A program made the translations under genes and the position numbers. Shown piece after piece: positions 1 to 7,017 of a stretch of 18,930 nt of DNA. Location of the stretch: positions 1 through 18,930 of the forward strand of contig JBDUDK010000126.1 of NCBI GenBank assembly GCA_040002995.1. Direction: 5' to 3'. The notes under the pieces are model-generated. The model did not search any database and was not told where the DNA came from. It saw only the letters and a list, made by a program, of their open reading frames with translations. How positions within the stretch are numbered: the first letter of the stretch is position 1; each line of letters opens with the position of its first letter. The DNA comes from JBDUDK01 sp040002995. GTDB lineage: Bacteria; Actinomycetota; Acidimicrobiia; Acidimicrobiales; Ilumatobacteraceae.

Positions 1-5
1 AGAGA

Positions 6-413
6 TCAGTCGCGCACCTGTCCGAGCAGCCCTAGGTCGTCACGGCACGCCCAGTGCTCGACGATCACTCCGTCGGCAACGCGCCAGATGTGGATGAACG
101 TCCAAGCCGTCGCGCGACCGGAGGCCGGCGTATCGGCGAGCAGGGGCATCGAGGATGCCCGATGGGTACCGTGGAGCGTGAGGTGCTGTGCGACGAGCTC
201 GCCATCACCGATGAGGTGGTGCTGTTCGACGGTGATCGGTCCGAGGTCGTGATCGATGGTGCGCAGGATCTCCCGCAGCCCGTCGCGACCCTGGGGACCG
301 GCTGCGTGGTTCACCATGTCCTCGGCGACGAGATCCTCGAGGACCGTCTCGTCGCCTGCTTTCTGACGGCGGAACATTTCCTCGACGACGTCTCTCGCGC
401 CTCGCCCGGTCAC
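6..413 (-). CDS. SnoaL-like / NTF2-fold protein (ester-cyclase type)
   Basis: Small single-domain protein of about 135 residues resembling the SnoaL-like polyketide-cyclase/NTF2 superfamily. It has an N-terminal helix (RDVVEEMFRRQKAGD), then VAEDMVNHA, a strand with GELVAQHLTLHGTH, and the typical C-terminal strands FIHIWRVADGVIVEHWACRDD. Members are cone-shaped alpha+beta barrels; many are uncharacterised, and a few act as cyclases or hydrolases. The frame is open upstream to a TTG at 539, but those 42 codons are arginine-rich, have visibly weaker third-position G/C bias and lie outside the fold. I therefore prefer GTG 413; ATG 380 is also possible. It diverges from the GAF-ANTAR gene. The reaction is unknown, and nothing ties it to the catabolic genes further right. 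Confidence 0.65.
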   Translation of the reverse strand: MTGRGARDVVEEMFRRQKAGDETVLEDLVAEDMVNHAAGPQGRDGLREILRTIDHDLGPITVEQHHLIGDGELVAQHLTLHGTHRASSMPLLADTPASGRATAWTFIHIWRVADGVIVEHWACRDDLGLLGQVRD

Positions 414-656
414 CTCGGCAGTGTTCCACTTCGACGGCGGTGGTGTTCGTCGCTGCAAGCGAGCCGGGTGGAAATCCCTGCGCAGCACAGACCGCCAGCG
501 TCGCCGATATTTCGGAAAACCACGATCCTCCCTCGTCAACGCGGCGGAGCTCTCCCAGCCATCTCACGCGCCGGCAAGACCGCCCGCTTCGTCGCCCAAC
601 GGGGCTAGGCTCACGGGACCGCCCTGACCCCCGCGGCCGGCACGGGACCGTTTGGT

Positions 657-665
657 GGGGAGAAG
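657..665 (+). promoter_or_regulatory. Ribosome-binding site deciding the GAF-ANTAR start
   Basis: GGGGAGAAG lies 4-7 bases before GTG 670. The in-frame TTG 652 and GTG 655 lie at or before this site and have no comparable site of their own, so GTG 670 is the preferred start. Confidence 0.5.
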
Positions 666-669
666 ACTG

Positions 670-1422
670 GTGGTCACGAGCAGCGAAAGGCCATCACACA
701 TCAGAAGTGGCACGTCAGGACATGTGGAGGCCGGCGTACTTCAACAGGCCATCGATCGGCTCACCGGCTCGACGATCGCCGACCTCCCCGTCGACGACGC
801 GCTGCAGTTGATCATCGAATCGAGCCACGACGTGTTCGGGCTGGCGGGCACCGGTCTCATGTTGATCGACGATCTCGACGTGTTGCGCTACGTCGCGGCA
901 AGCGATGCGCGGGCGAGCGTTCTTGAGACGGTGCAGGAACAAACGGGGGAAGGGCCCTGCGTCGATTCGGCCGTGTACGCCCGCGTCGTCGAGACCGAAG
1001 ATGCCACGGTCGACGAGCGTTGGCCCAAGCTGGCCCGTGCCCTGAAGGGGTGCGGGGTCCGGGGCGTGCTCGGCGTGCCCATCTGCCTCAACGACCACGC
1101 CGTCGGCAGCCTCAACGCGTACTCCGAAGAGCCGCATGCATGGGATGAGAGCGATCGCGCCGCGATGCGTGCCTTTGAGGTCTTGATCGAAGGGCTGCTG
1201 CAAGCCTCGATCGCCGCACACAGAAAGGGCGCGTCGATCGACCAGCTCCAGTACGCGCTCGAGCACCGGGTAGTCATAGAACGCGCCGTGGGCATGATCA
1301 TGGAACGTCAGCACATAGACGCGCCTGCGGCGTTCGAGCGCCTTCGCACTGTCGCGCGCCGCCGGCGGGCGCGGACAGCCGACGTCGCCGAGCGGCACCT
1401 CGCCGGCGAAGAACTTGACTAG
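670..1422 (+). CDS. GAF-ANTAR domain regulator
   Basis: Two-domain regulator of 250 residues, counted from GTG 670. Residues ~40-180 form a GAF sensory domain, with the family pattern TGLMLIDD, TGEGPCVDS and RGVLGVPICLNDHAVGSLNAYS. Residues ~190-245 form an ANTAR domain (LEHRVVIERAVGMIMERQ, then AAFERLRTVARRR). ANTAR proteins bind paired RNA hairpins and suppress transcription termination when their sensory domain is activated. GAF-ANTAR architecture is common in actinobacteria. The stop TAG (1420-1422) lies inside the first codons of the next gene, so the two are likely translationally coupled and act in one signalling pathway. The GAF ligand and target RNAs cannot be told from sequence. Confidence 0.85.
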   Translation: MVTSSERPSHIRSGTSGHVEAGVLQQAIDRLTGSTIADLPVDDALQLIIESSHDVFGLAGTGLMLIDDLDVLRYVAASDARASVLETVQEQTGEGPCVDSAVYARVVETEDATVDERWPKLARALKGCGVRGVLGVPICLNDHAVGSLNAYSEEPHAWDESDRAAMRAFEVLIEGLLQASIAAHRKGASIDQLQYALEHRVVIERAVGMIMERQHIDAPAAFERLRTVARRRRARTADVAERHLAGEELD

Positions 1423-3100
1423 CCGCCCTCGAGTCCCACCCCCGCTTCCCAAAACCGCGATTCCGGTTGTCGACGCGCTGCACGACGGCATCGTCCTCGC
1501 CGCGGCCGACAACCTCATCGTCTGGGCGAATCACGCGGTACAGGAGTTGCTCGGCTGGCGCCCGGAAGACCTCATCGGTCAACCGGTCACCGTGCTCGTC
1601 CCTGAGCGGCTTCGTGCCGCGCACCTCTCGAGTTTCGCCCGGTACTTCGAGTCTGGTGACCAGCGCATCATGGGACAGCCCACGAGAGTGCCGGCCGCGT
1701 GTGCCAATGGCTCCGAACGAGCGGTGGAGCTGCTCCTGTCCACGTTGCCGCTCTCCGACGGCGGCCAGCTCGTGGTCGCGACGGTTCGCGACGCGATTAT
1801 CCGCGTGGACATGGAGCGGCAGAGCTCGCTGTCGCGTCACCTACTGCGGGTCTTCACCGAAGACGCGCCAGAGAGCGAGCTCGCGGATCGGATCCTGAAT
1901 GCGCTGGGCGAGTCGTTTGGAGCCGCCTTCGCGGCCCTCTGGCTCCCGTCGGCCAACAGGCGCTTTCTGCAGGCAACGGACTTGTGGCACGGCCAGGCAC
2001 AACCTCGCGGCGCCTTCGCGGACGCTACCGAAGCCCTTGTGCTCGGCACGGGGGAAGGACTCCCGGGCCGCGTCTGGAGCCAGGGCTCGCCCGCTTGGAT
2101 CCGGGATCTGGCGGCTGATGCCAACTTCCCCCGTCGATCGGCCGCGATCGCCGACAACTTGCATTCGGCATTCGCGTTTCCCGTACGCGCCCATGCCCTG
2201 ACCCTCGGTGTGATTGAACTGGTCTTCTCCGAGGCGCGCGAACCCGACCCGTCGTCGTTGGAACTCATGTCGGTGATGGGCCCGCAGCTGGGGGCGTTCT
2301 TGCAACACCGCCACGTCGAAGCCGAGCGCGAGCGCATCGCCGAACGCGAGCGCCTCGGGGCGATCGCATTGCAGGAGAGCCTCCTGCCGCCTGAGCTGCC
2401 GGCGATTCCCGGACTCGACCTCGGCGTGCACTTCCAGGCGAGCGGCGATCTGGTCATCGGCGGCGATTTCTACGACGTGTTCCCGATTCGCGGCCGCTCC
2501 GATGCGGCGACGACCTCATGGGGCGTACTGGTCGGTGACGTCTGTGGCACCGGAGCGGAGGCGGCCGCCGTCACGGGCCTCGTTCGCCACACCGTTCGTG
2601 CCCTGGCCGGGATCGGTCTCCCCCCGGCGGAGGTTCTCACGCTGGTCAACTCAGCCTTGCGCGAGCGCGGCACCCGAGAAGACCGCTTCTGCACCGCGAT
2701 TTTCGGCGTGATCTCGGCGACGGCCGAAGGGCATGTCCTTCGACTGGCCAACGCCGGCCACCCGCGGCCTGTTGTGCGCCGGTCGAGCGGATCATCCGCA
2801 ACGATCGAGACGCACGGCCAACTTCTTGGCGTGTTCGACACCATCGCCGTGTTCGAGCATGCGCTCGAAATCTCGCCCGATGACACGATCGTCTTCTACA
2901 CGGACGGAATCACCGAGGCCCGCGCGGACGGAGAACAGTTCGGCGAGCACCGGCTCCTGACCGCGCTCGACAACGCCACCGGACTCGCGGCGGAAGAGAT
3001 CGCGGGCGCGGTAGCCCGAGCCGCGCAGCACTACGCCGACAAGCTCTCCGACGACACCGTGGTGCTCGTGGTCAAAGGGGTCGGCGTCATACAGAGCTGA
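1415..3100 (+). CDS. PAS-GAF-PP2C (SpoIIE/RsbU-type) serine phosphatase
   Basis: Cytoplasmic signalling phosphatase of 561 residues with no membrane segment. A PAS domain (~18-125: VVDALHDGIVLAAADNLIVW, ELLGWRPEDLIGQP) is followed by a GAF domain (~150-300). A short charged helix (VEAERERIAERERL) leads to a PP2C/SpoIIE domain (~335-555). Metal-binding acidic motifs are intact: GGDFYD (D351), GDVCGTG (D375), YTDGITEA (D497) and SDDTVVLVV (D547). LANAGHPRP is also typical. This family dephosphorylates anti-anti-sigma (STAS) proteins in partner-switching stress responses. There is no RsbW-like kinase domain and no STAS gene in the window, so the partners lie elsewhere. The TTG start overlaps the GAF-ANTAR stop by 8 bases, which implies coupled translation. 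The next gene converges after 32 bases. Confidence 0.9.
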   Translation: MTSRPRVPPPLPKTAIPVVDALHDGIVLAAADNLIVWANHAVQELLGWRPEDLIGQPVTVLVPERLRAAHLSSFARYFESGDQRIMGQPTRVPAACANGSERAVELLLSTLPLSDGGQLVVATVRDAIIRVDMERQSSLSRHLLRVFTEDAPESELADRILNALGESFGAAFAALWLPSANRRFLQATDLWHGQAQPRGAFADATEALVLGTGEGLPGRVWSQGSPAWIRDLAADANFPRRSAAIADNLHSAFAFPVRAHALTLGVIELVFSEAREPDPSSLELMSVMGPQLGAFLQHRHVEAERERIAERERLGAIALQESLLPPELPAIPGLDLGVHFQASGDLVIGGDFYDVFPIRGRSDAATTSWGVLVGDVCGTGAEAAAVTGLVRHTVRALAGIGLPPAEVLTLVNSALRERGTREDRFCTAIFGVISATAEGHVLRLANAGHPRPVVRRSSGSSATIETHGQLLGVFDTIAVFEHALEISPDDTIVFYTDGITEARADGEQFGEHRLLTALDNATGLAAEEIAGAVARAAQHYADKLSDDTVVLVVKGVGVIQS

Positions 3101-3132
3101 AGTCTGCGCCGCGTCGCTAGCGACCGAGCTGG

Positions 3133-3978
3133 TCAACCTTGGTCGATGCGATTGCGCAGAAGACCGACCTGGGAGATCTCGACCTCGACGATGTCGCCGG
3201 ACCCGAGAAAGACGGGCGGGTCTCGGAACGCGCCAACTCCGCCGGGTGTCCCGGTCACGATGACGTCGCCCGGCCGGAGCGCGGTGAACGCCGACATGTA
3301 AGCAATCAACTCGGGGATCGAGAAGATGAGCTCCGACACCGACGCGTTCTGTCGGACGTCGCCGTTGACTCTCGTCGTGAGTTCCAACGCGCCCGGGTCG
3401 TCGATCTCGTCGGCGGTGACGAGCCAAGGCCCGAATCCTCCGGTGGCGGGAAAGTTCTTGCCGGGCGTCCACTGCGAGGTGTGCCGCTGCCAGTCGCGCA
3501 CACTCGCGTCGTCGTAGCAGCTGTAGCCGGCGACATGATCCATTGCAGTCGCCACGTCGACGCGGAAGCCCGGCTTACCAATCACGACGGCCAGTTCTCC
3601 CTCGTAGTCGAGTGACTCACTCACGGGGGGACGCAGTATCGGTTGCTCGTGGCCGACGTGCGTGTCGGCGAACCGGATGAACACCGTCGGGTAGTCGACC
3701 TTTGGACGGTCGGTCTCTTCGCGATGCGTGTGGTAGTTGAGCCCGGTGCACAGCACCTTGCCCGCGTCGAGAACCGGGGGCAGGACCTCGACATCTTCGA
3801 TGCGGACGTCGGGATCGCGTCCGGCCGACAACGACGCGACCTCGTCCACCGTTCCAGCCTCCAGAAGGGCCTTCACCGTGGGCGGCGCGCCCGCCAACCT
3901 TGCGCAATCGACGATGCCGGCGTCGCGCACGACTCCATACGACGTCAGGCCCTGATGGCGGTAGCTGATGAGGCGCAT
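3133..3978 (-). CDS. Fumarylacetoacetate hydrolase (FAH) family enzyme
   Basis: A 281-residue member of the FAH superfamily, whose enzymes are Mg2+-dependent hydrolases, isomerases, hydratases or decarboxylases acting on 2-oxo/1,3-dicarbonyl acids from aromatic ring cleavage. The fold signature is clear: GLNYHTHREE (His85/Glu88, the lid dyad), DYEGELAVVIGK (E126 and E128 as metal ligands), YDDASVRDWQ (D157), GKNFPATGGFGPWLV (K174) and the end motif GDVIVTGTPGGVG. Short length and an N-terminal lead domain are usual for the 2-hydroxyhepta-2,4-dienedioate isomerase or acylpyruvase type. It is the last gene of the Rieske operon, only 4 bases after the hydrolase stop. Its likely job is isomerising, hydrating or hydrolysing the ring-opened product; the exact reaction cannot be assigned. 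Confidence 0.9.
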   Translation of the reverse strand: MRLISYRHQGLTSYGVVRDAGIVDCARLAGAPPTVKALLEAGTVDEVASLSAGRDPDVRIEDVEVLPPVLDAGKVLCTGLNYHTHREETDRPKVDYPTVFIRFADTHVGHEQPILRPPVSESLDYEGELAVVIGKPGFRVDVATAMDHVAGYSCYDDASVRDWQRHTSQWTPGKNFPATGGFGPWLVTADEIDDPGALELTTRVNGDVRQNASVSELIFSIPELIAYMSAFTALRPGDVIVTGTPGGVGAFRDPPVFLGSGDIVEVEISQVGLLRNRIDQG

Positions 3979-3982
3979 CCGC

Positions 3983-4795
3983 CTATTCCCGAAATCCAGG
4001 TGACTCAGTCAACAGGAACTTCGTCACGATCTCGGCGAAACGCTCGGGCATGTGGTCGGGCAACGGGACGCCGGCCCCTTCGACATCGACTCTCTCGGCG
4101 TGCGGAAGATACGAGAGCAGTCGGTCTTGATCGGGATAGGAAGCCCAATCGTCCTTCCCGCACACGAGCAGCACCGGCGCGACGATCTTCGGGAGTCGGT
4201 CCTCCATGTGATACGTGTCGACCGCCACGTGGCCGTCCTCCACGCGATCGATCACGCGCAGGCAGTCGAGGACGAGTCGATGCAAGAGGTCGGGACGATC
4301 GGGCGGGTAGTACGACATCCGCTTTTGCCAGAGGCGCATGAGATGCGAGCCATCGGCACTGAACTCCACCAGGTCGATCGGCGGCCACTCCGCGGCGATC
4401 CTTCGCCCCTCCTCATCGACGCAGGTCGTTCCCGACAACACGAGACGATTGACTCGGTCAGGGTGAGTGGCGGCCACCTCGACGGCGACAACGCCGCCCG
4501 TGTGATGGCCGACGATCGAGGTCCGTTCGATGCCGAGGGCGTCGAGGAAGGCGACCACGGCCCTTCCGTACCCTTCGACGGAGGAGGGCGTGCTGGGCTT
4601 TTCCGAGTCGCCAAATCCCAGAGTGTCCATGGCAATTACCGAGAAGTTCTCCGCGAGAAGGGGAATGACGTCTCGGTACTCGTCCCACGAGCGCGGTGTC
4701 TGGTGCAACAAGAGGACGGGGTCGCCGGCACCGGCGGTGACGTAGTGGATCAAGCCTTCTCTCGTCTTGATGAAGGCCCTAGTAATCGCTGCCAT
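3983..4795 (-). CDS. Alpha/beta-hydrolase-fold protein with non-canonical active site
   Basis: A 270-residue alpha/beta-hydrolase fold: VLLLHQTPRSWDEY (oxyanion loop), FSVIAMDTLGFGDSEKP, the nucleophile elbow IVGHHTGGVVAVE, PVLLVCGKDDWAS, and a C-terminal segment GAGVPLPDHMPERFAEIV. The elbow G-x-Nuc-x-G reads G-H-H-T-G, so His98 occupies the usual Ser/Asp/Cys position. Where the catalytic His is expected (GAGH), Val243 is present; the Asp region (D215/D216) is kept. It may therefore be a non-hydrolytic or mechanistically different subgroup. ATG 4795 is preceded by GGAAGGGGG; the open frame extends to 4924, but that part runs antisense-like through the Rieske gene. It overlaps the Rieske gene's 3' end by 17 bases. 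By position it belongs to the ring-degradation operon. Confidence 0.85.
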   Translation of the reverse strand: MAAITRAFIKTREGLIHYVTAGAGDPVLLLHQTPRSWDEYRDVIPLLAENFSVIAMDTLGFGDSEKPSTPSSVEGYGRAVVAFLDALGIERTSIVGHHTGGVVAVEVAATHPDRVNRLVLSGTTCVDEEGRRIAAEWPPIDLVEFSADGSHLMRLWQKRMSYYPPDRPDLLHRLVLDCLRVIDRVEDGHVAVDTYHMEDRLPKIVAPVLLVCGKDDWASYPDQDRLLSYLPHAERVDVEGAGVPLPDHMPERFAEIVTKFLLTESPGFRE

Positions 4796-6014
4796 CGCCG
4801 CCCCCTTCCCGGTTCTCTGACTCCAAGGGCGTCGCCAGCGACAGATGTGCCCGGCCGTCGATGAGAGCCTGCCCCGTCTTCGGAGCCTGCTCGCAAAGCG
4901 CCCGCCACCGCGTGATCGAGACATCAGGCCGGTAGAGGCGCTCGGGCGGCGCGTCGATTACGTCGACCATCCAGCGGTCTTGGCCGGTGAACTGCCCGTG
5001 GAACAGCCAGCGGACGAAGAAGAGGTAGCGGAGCCTCGCGATGACCGCGGCGAAACCCTTCTTGAACTGCACGAAGACCTGGACGTAGATGTATTCGTCC
5101 TCGGTGCTCGGGACGTACCACTCGTAGTGGATGAAGCGGGAATGCACGATCCGCAGCAACCCGGGTAACCGGATCGATTGGTTGCCCGGCACGTTGAGAT
5201 CGCGGATGACCGGGTCGACCTTGGGCGCCTTCGAAGGACTCGCGCCCAACATCCGAGCCTTCGCGCCTCGTTTCCACCACCGCTGGCCCGACCACTTCCC
5301 CAAGCCCGGGAACGTGGCCTCCCAGTGAACTTCGTCCTGCACTCTCGTGATCCAGCCATCCCCGCCGGGCACCACGCGTGTACGGCTCCACGTGGGCATC
5401 AGCTTGAAGAAGCGCCAGAGCGAGTTGCGGTGCAGGTACTTGGCGTGGCCTTCGTCGTAGCCGTTCTCGGCGGCGAACCGCCACCCGCCGGTGCGCACGT
5501 CGATCCGGCCGCCCATCGAGAAGCTGTTCTCGCGCAGCTCACGCGGGATCACCTCGTCGATCGGAGGCGGTGAGCCCTCACCGTCGCCGACGAACGCCCA
5601 AATCATGCCGAGGCGTTCGGCCACCGGATAACTCTCGACCGCGACCTTCCCGCACAACGGAGAGTCGGGCCCGTCGGTGATGACGGCGCGGAGCACACCC
5701 GACTCGAGATCAAACGTCCAGCCGTGGTACGGGCAGCTGATGGTGCCGGGGAACTGTTGACGGCCGTAGGAGAGCGGGACGCCCCGATGCGGGCAGCGGT
5801 CGTGCAGCGCGTACGGAACGCCCTTGTCGCGAAAGAACACGATCGGCCGGCCGAGCAAGGTGACAGCAACGGGCTTGCGCGCGAGTTGGTTCGACCACAT
5901 GACCGGGTACCAGTACTTGCCAGGCAGCCCGAGAATGGACGCCTGGTAGGTGGGCCACGATGACCAGTCATTGCGTCCGGTGCTGCGCGTCGTCGACGTT
6001 CGTCCCCCGGACAT
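4779..6014 (-). CDS. Rieske [2Fe-2S] aromatic-ring-hydroxylating oxygenase, alpha subunit
   Basis: Oxygenase component of 411 residues from ATG 6014. The N-terminal Rieske domain begins at KYWYPVMWSNQL. Its cluster ligands are CPHRG (C74, H76) and CPYHGW (C94, H97). The catalytic domain keeps NGYDEGHAKYLH, giving the bridging Asp187 and the mononuclear-iron histidines H190 and H195. The family uses O2 and electrons from a reductase for ring hydroxylation, demethylation or similar monooxygenation. No ferredoxin, reductase or beta subunit is encoded nearby, so electrons come from elsewhere; a homotrimeric (alpha-only, VanA/PobA-like) enzyme is likely. It is the first gene of the operon with the hydrolase and FAH enzyme, and it diverges from IclR. 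An upstream ATG at 6050 would overlap the IclR gene and is less likely. Confidence 0.9.
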   Translation of the reverse strand: MSGGRTSTTRSTGRNDWSSWPTYQASILGLPGKYWYPVMWSNQLARKPVAVTLLGRPIVFFRDKGVPYALHDRCPHRGVPLSYGRQQFPGTISCPYHGWTFDLESGVLRAVITDGPDSPLCGKVAVESYPVAERLGMIWAFVGDGEGSPPPIDEVIPRELRENSFSMGGRIDVRTGGWRFAAENGYDEGHAKYLHRNSLWRFFKLMPTWSRTRVVPGGDGWITRVQDEVHWEATFPGLGKWSGQRWWKRGAKARMLGASPSKAPKVDPVIRDLNVPGNQSIRLPGLLRIVHSRFIHYEWYVPSTEDEYIYVQVFVQFKKGFAAVIARLRYLFFVRWLFHGQFTGQDRWMVDVIDAPPERLYRPDVSITRWRALCEQAPKTGQALIDGRAHLSLATPLESENREGGGDGSDY

Positions 6015-6025
6015 GTCTTTACAGC

Positions 6026-6811
6026 ATGGAGGATTCGCTGCCAGCATCACAAGCGATGAGGTCCGCTCAACGGGACGACACGTCGGTACTGGGCAAGATC
6101 ATGCTGGTACTTGATGCCTTCAGCGAGGGTGACACCGAGCTGTCCCAGCGCCAGCTCATCGACCGGACGAGCCTCAGCAAGACCACCGTCCATCGCCTGG
6201 TGGGCGACCTCTGCGACCGCAGGATGTTGGAGCGATCAGGGAATCGTTTCCGCCTCGGCACCCGGCTCTTCGAGCTCGGCCAGCTCGTACCGCGGGAGCG
6301 GTCACTGCGTAACGCCGCGCTCCCCTTCATGGAGGACCTGTTCGAGGTCACGCACGAGACGGTGAACCTGGGTGTGCTCGACGGCCTCGACGTTCTCTAC
6401 GTGGAGAAGCTGTCGGGCCATCGCCGATTTGCCGCACCCACACGCGTCGCGGGCCGCATGCCCCTGCACGCCACCGCGATGGGCAAGGTCATCCTGGCGT
6501 TCTCTGAGCCTTCTCTCACCGAACGCGTGATCGAGTTCGGGCTACAGCCCAAGACGCCGTACACGATCGTTTCTCCGAAGGTGTTACGTCAGGAGGTCGC
6601 GCTGGTGGCGCGCCGCGGCGTGGCCTATGACCGGGAAGAAGTCACGATCGGTATCGCGTGCGTCGCCGCGCCGATCTTTGGGCGGGCGGGCAAGCTCGTG
6701 GCCGCGTGCTCCGTCGCCGCCCCGACCAACCGAACCGACCCGGAGCAGCTCGCCCCCACGGTGCGCACGGCGAGCCTGGCCTTGTCTCGGGCCCTGAGTC
6801 AGAGTCTCTAG
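6026..6811 (+). CDS. IclR-family transcriptional regulator
   Basis: A 261-residue regulator from ATG 6026. The N-terminal winged helix-turn-helix (~residues 20-80) reads GKIMLVLDAF, LSQRQLIDRTSLSKTTVHRL and LCDRRMLERSGNRFRLG. The C-terminal IclR effector domain (~95-255) has the diagnostic LHATAMGKVILAF and YDREEVTIGIACVAAPIF. IclR proteins bind short palindromes near divergent catabolic promoters and respond to aromatic or acid intermediates. Only 11 bases separate its ATG from the divergent Rieske ATG, so the shared promoters must lie inside the opposing coding ends, or one start is misplaced. ATG 6056 is an alternative start with no better ribosome site. It most likely controls the Rieske operon and possibly the genes that follow it. 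Confidence 0.9.
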   Translation: MEDSLPASQAMRSAQRDDTSVLGKIMLVLDAFSEGDTELSQRQLIDRTSLSKTTVHRLVGDLCDRRMLERSGNRFRLGTRLFELGQLVPRERSLRNAALPFMEDLFEVTHETVNLGVLDGLDVLYVEKLSGHRRFAAPTRVAGRMPLHATAMGKVILAFSEPSLTERVIEFGLQPKTPYTIVSPKVLRQEVALVARRGVAYDREEVTIGIACVAAPIFGRAGKLVAACSVAAPTNRTDPEQLAPTVRTASLALSRALSQSL

Positions 6812-6876
6812 CCGCTCGCAGTTCCGCACGGTGGATCGAATGCCTTGTCGCAGTCGCGCCGAGCCCGCATGCTTTC

Positions 6877-6887
6877 GGAGGAGGAGG
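6877..6887 (+). promoter_or_regulatory. Strong Shine-Dalgarno for a 41-codon gene
   Basis: GGAGGAGGAGG, among the strongest Shine-Dalgarno-like tracts in the window, ends 4 bases before ATG 6892, with further in-register GGAGG options at 7 and 10 bases. It supports real translation of the very short frame that follows. Confidence 0.6.
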
Positions 6888-6891
6888 CCCG

Positions 6892-7017
6892 ATGTCCGCA
6901 AGACGAAAGCTGGTAATCGCCGTCGGGCTGGCCGCCGTCGTCTGGCATCGCCCGATTCTCCGCTTCTTGACCAGCGTGTCGGGGACGAACGTTCGAGCCG
7001 AGCGCGTTCGTGGTTAA
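6892..7017 (+). CDS. Small single-pass membrane peptide (41 residues), unknown function
   Basis: A short frame of 41 residues that I do not recognise. It opens with a basic stretch (MSARRK), then a hydrophobic helix (LVIAVGLAAVV, continuing to about residue 27) that could span the membrane, and ends in a short polar basic tail (VRAERVRG). The positive-inside rule is ambiguous because both ends are basic. Evidence for coding: an excellent ribosome site, a position immediately after IclR as the first gene of the operon, and a stop (TAA 7015-7017) overlapping the GTG start of the M20-like gene by 8 bases. It could be a leader peptide for coupling or a small accessory of the neighbouring proteins. 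Function is unknown. Confidence 0.5.
   Translation: MSARRKLVIAVGLAAVVWHRPILRFLTSVSGTNVRAERVRG

Noticed and set aside
414..539. N-terminal extension of the SnoaL-like protein to TTG 539
   Set aside because: Weaker codon bias and no fold similarity; kept only as an alternative start because a possible GGGAGAG site precedes it.
3113..3124. 12-base palindrome GTCGCTAGCGAC between convergent genes, considered as a terminator
   Set aside because: The stem is only about four pairs with a CTAG loop and there is no T-tract on either strand.
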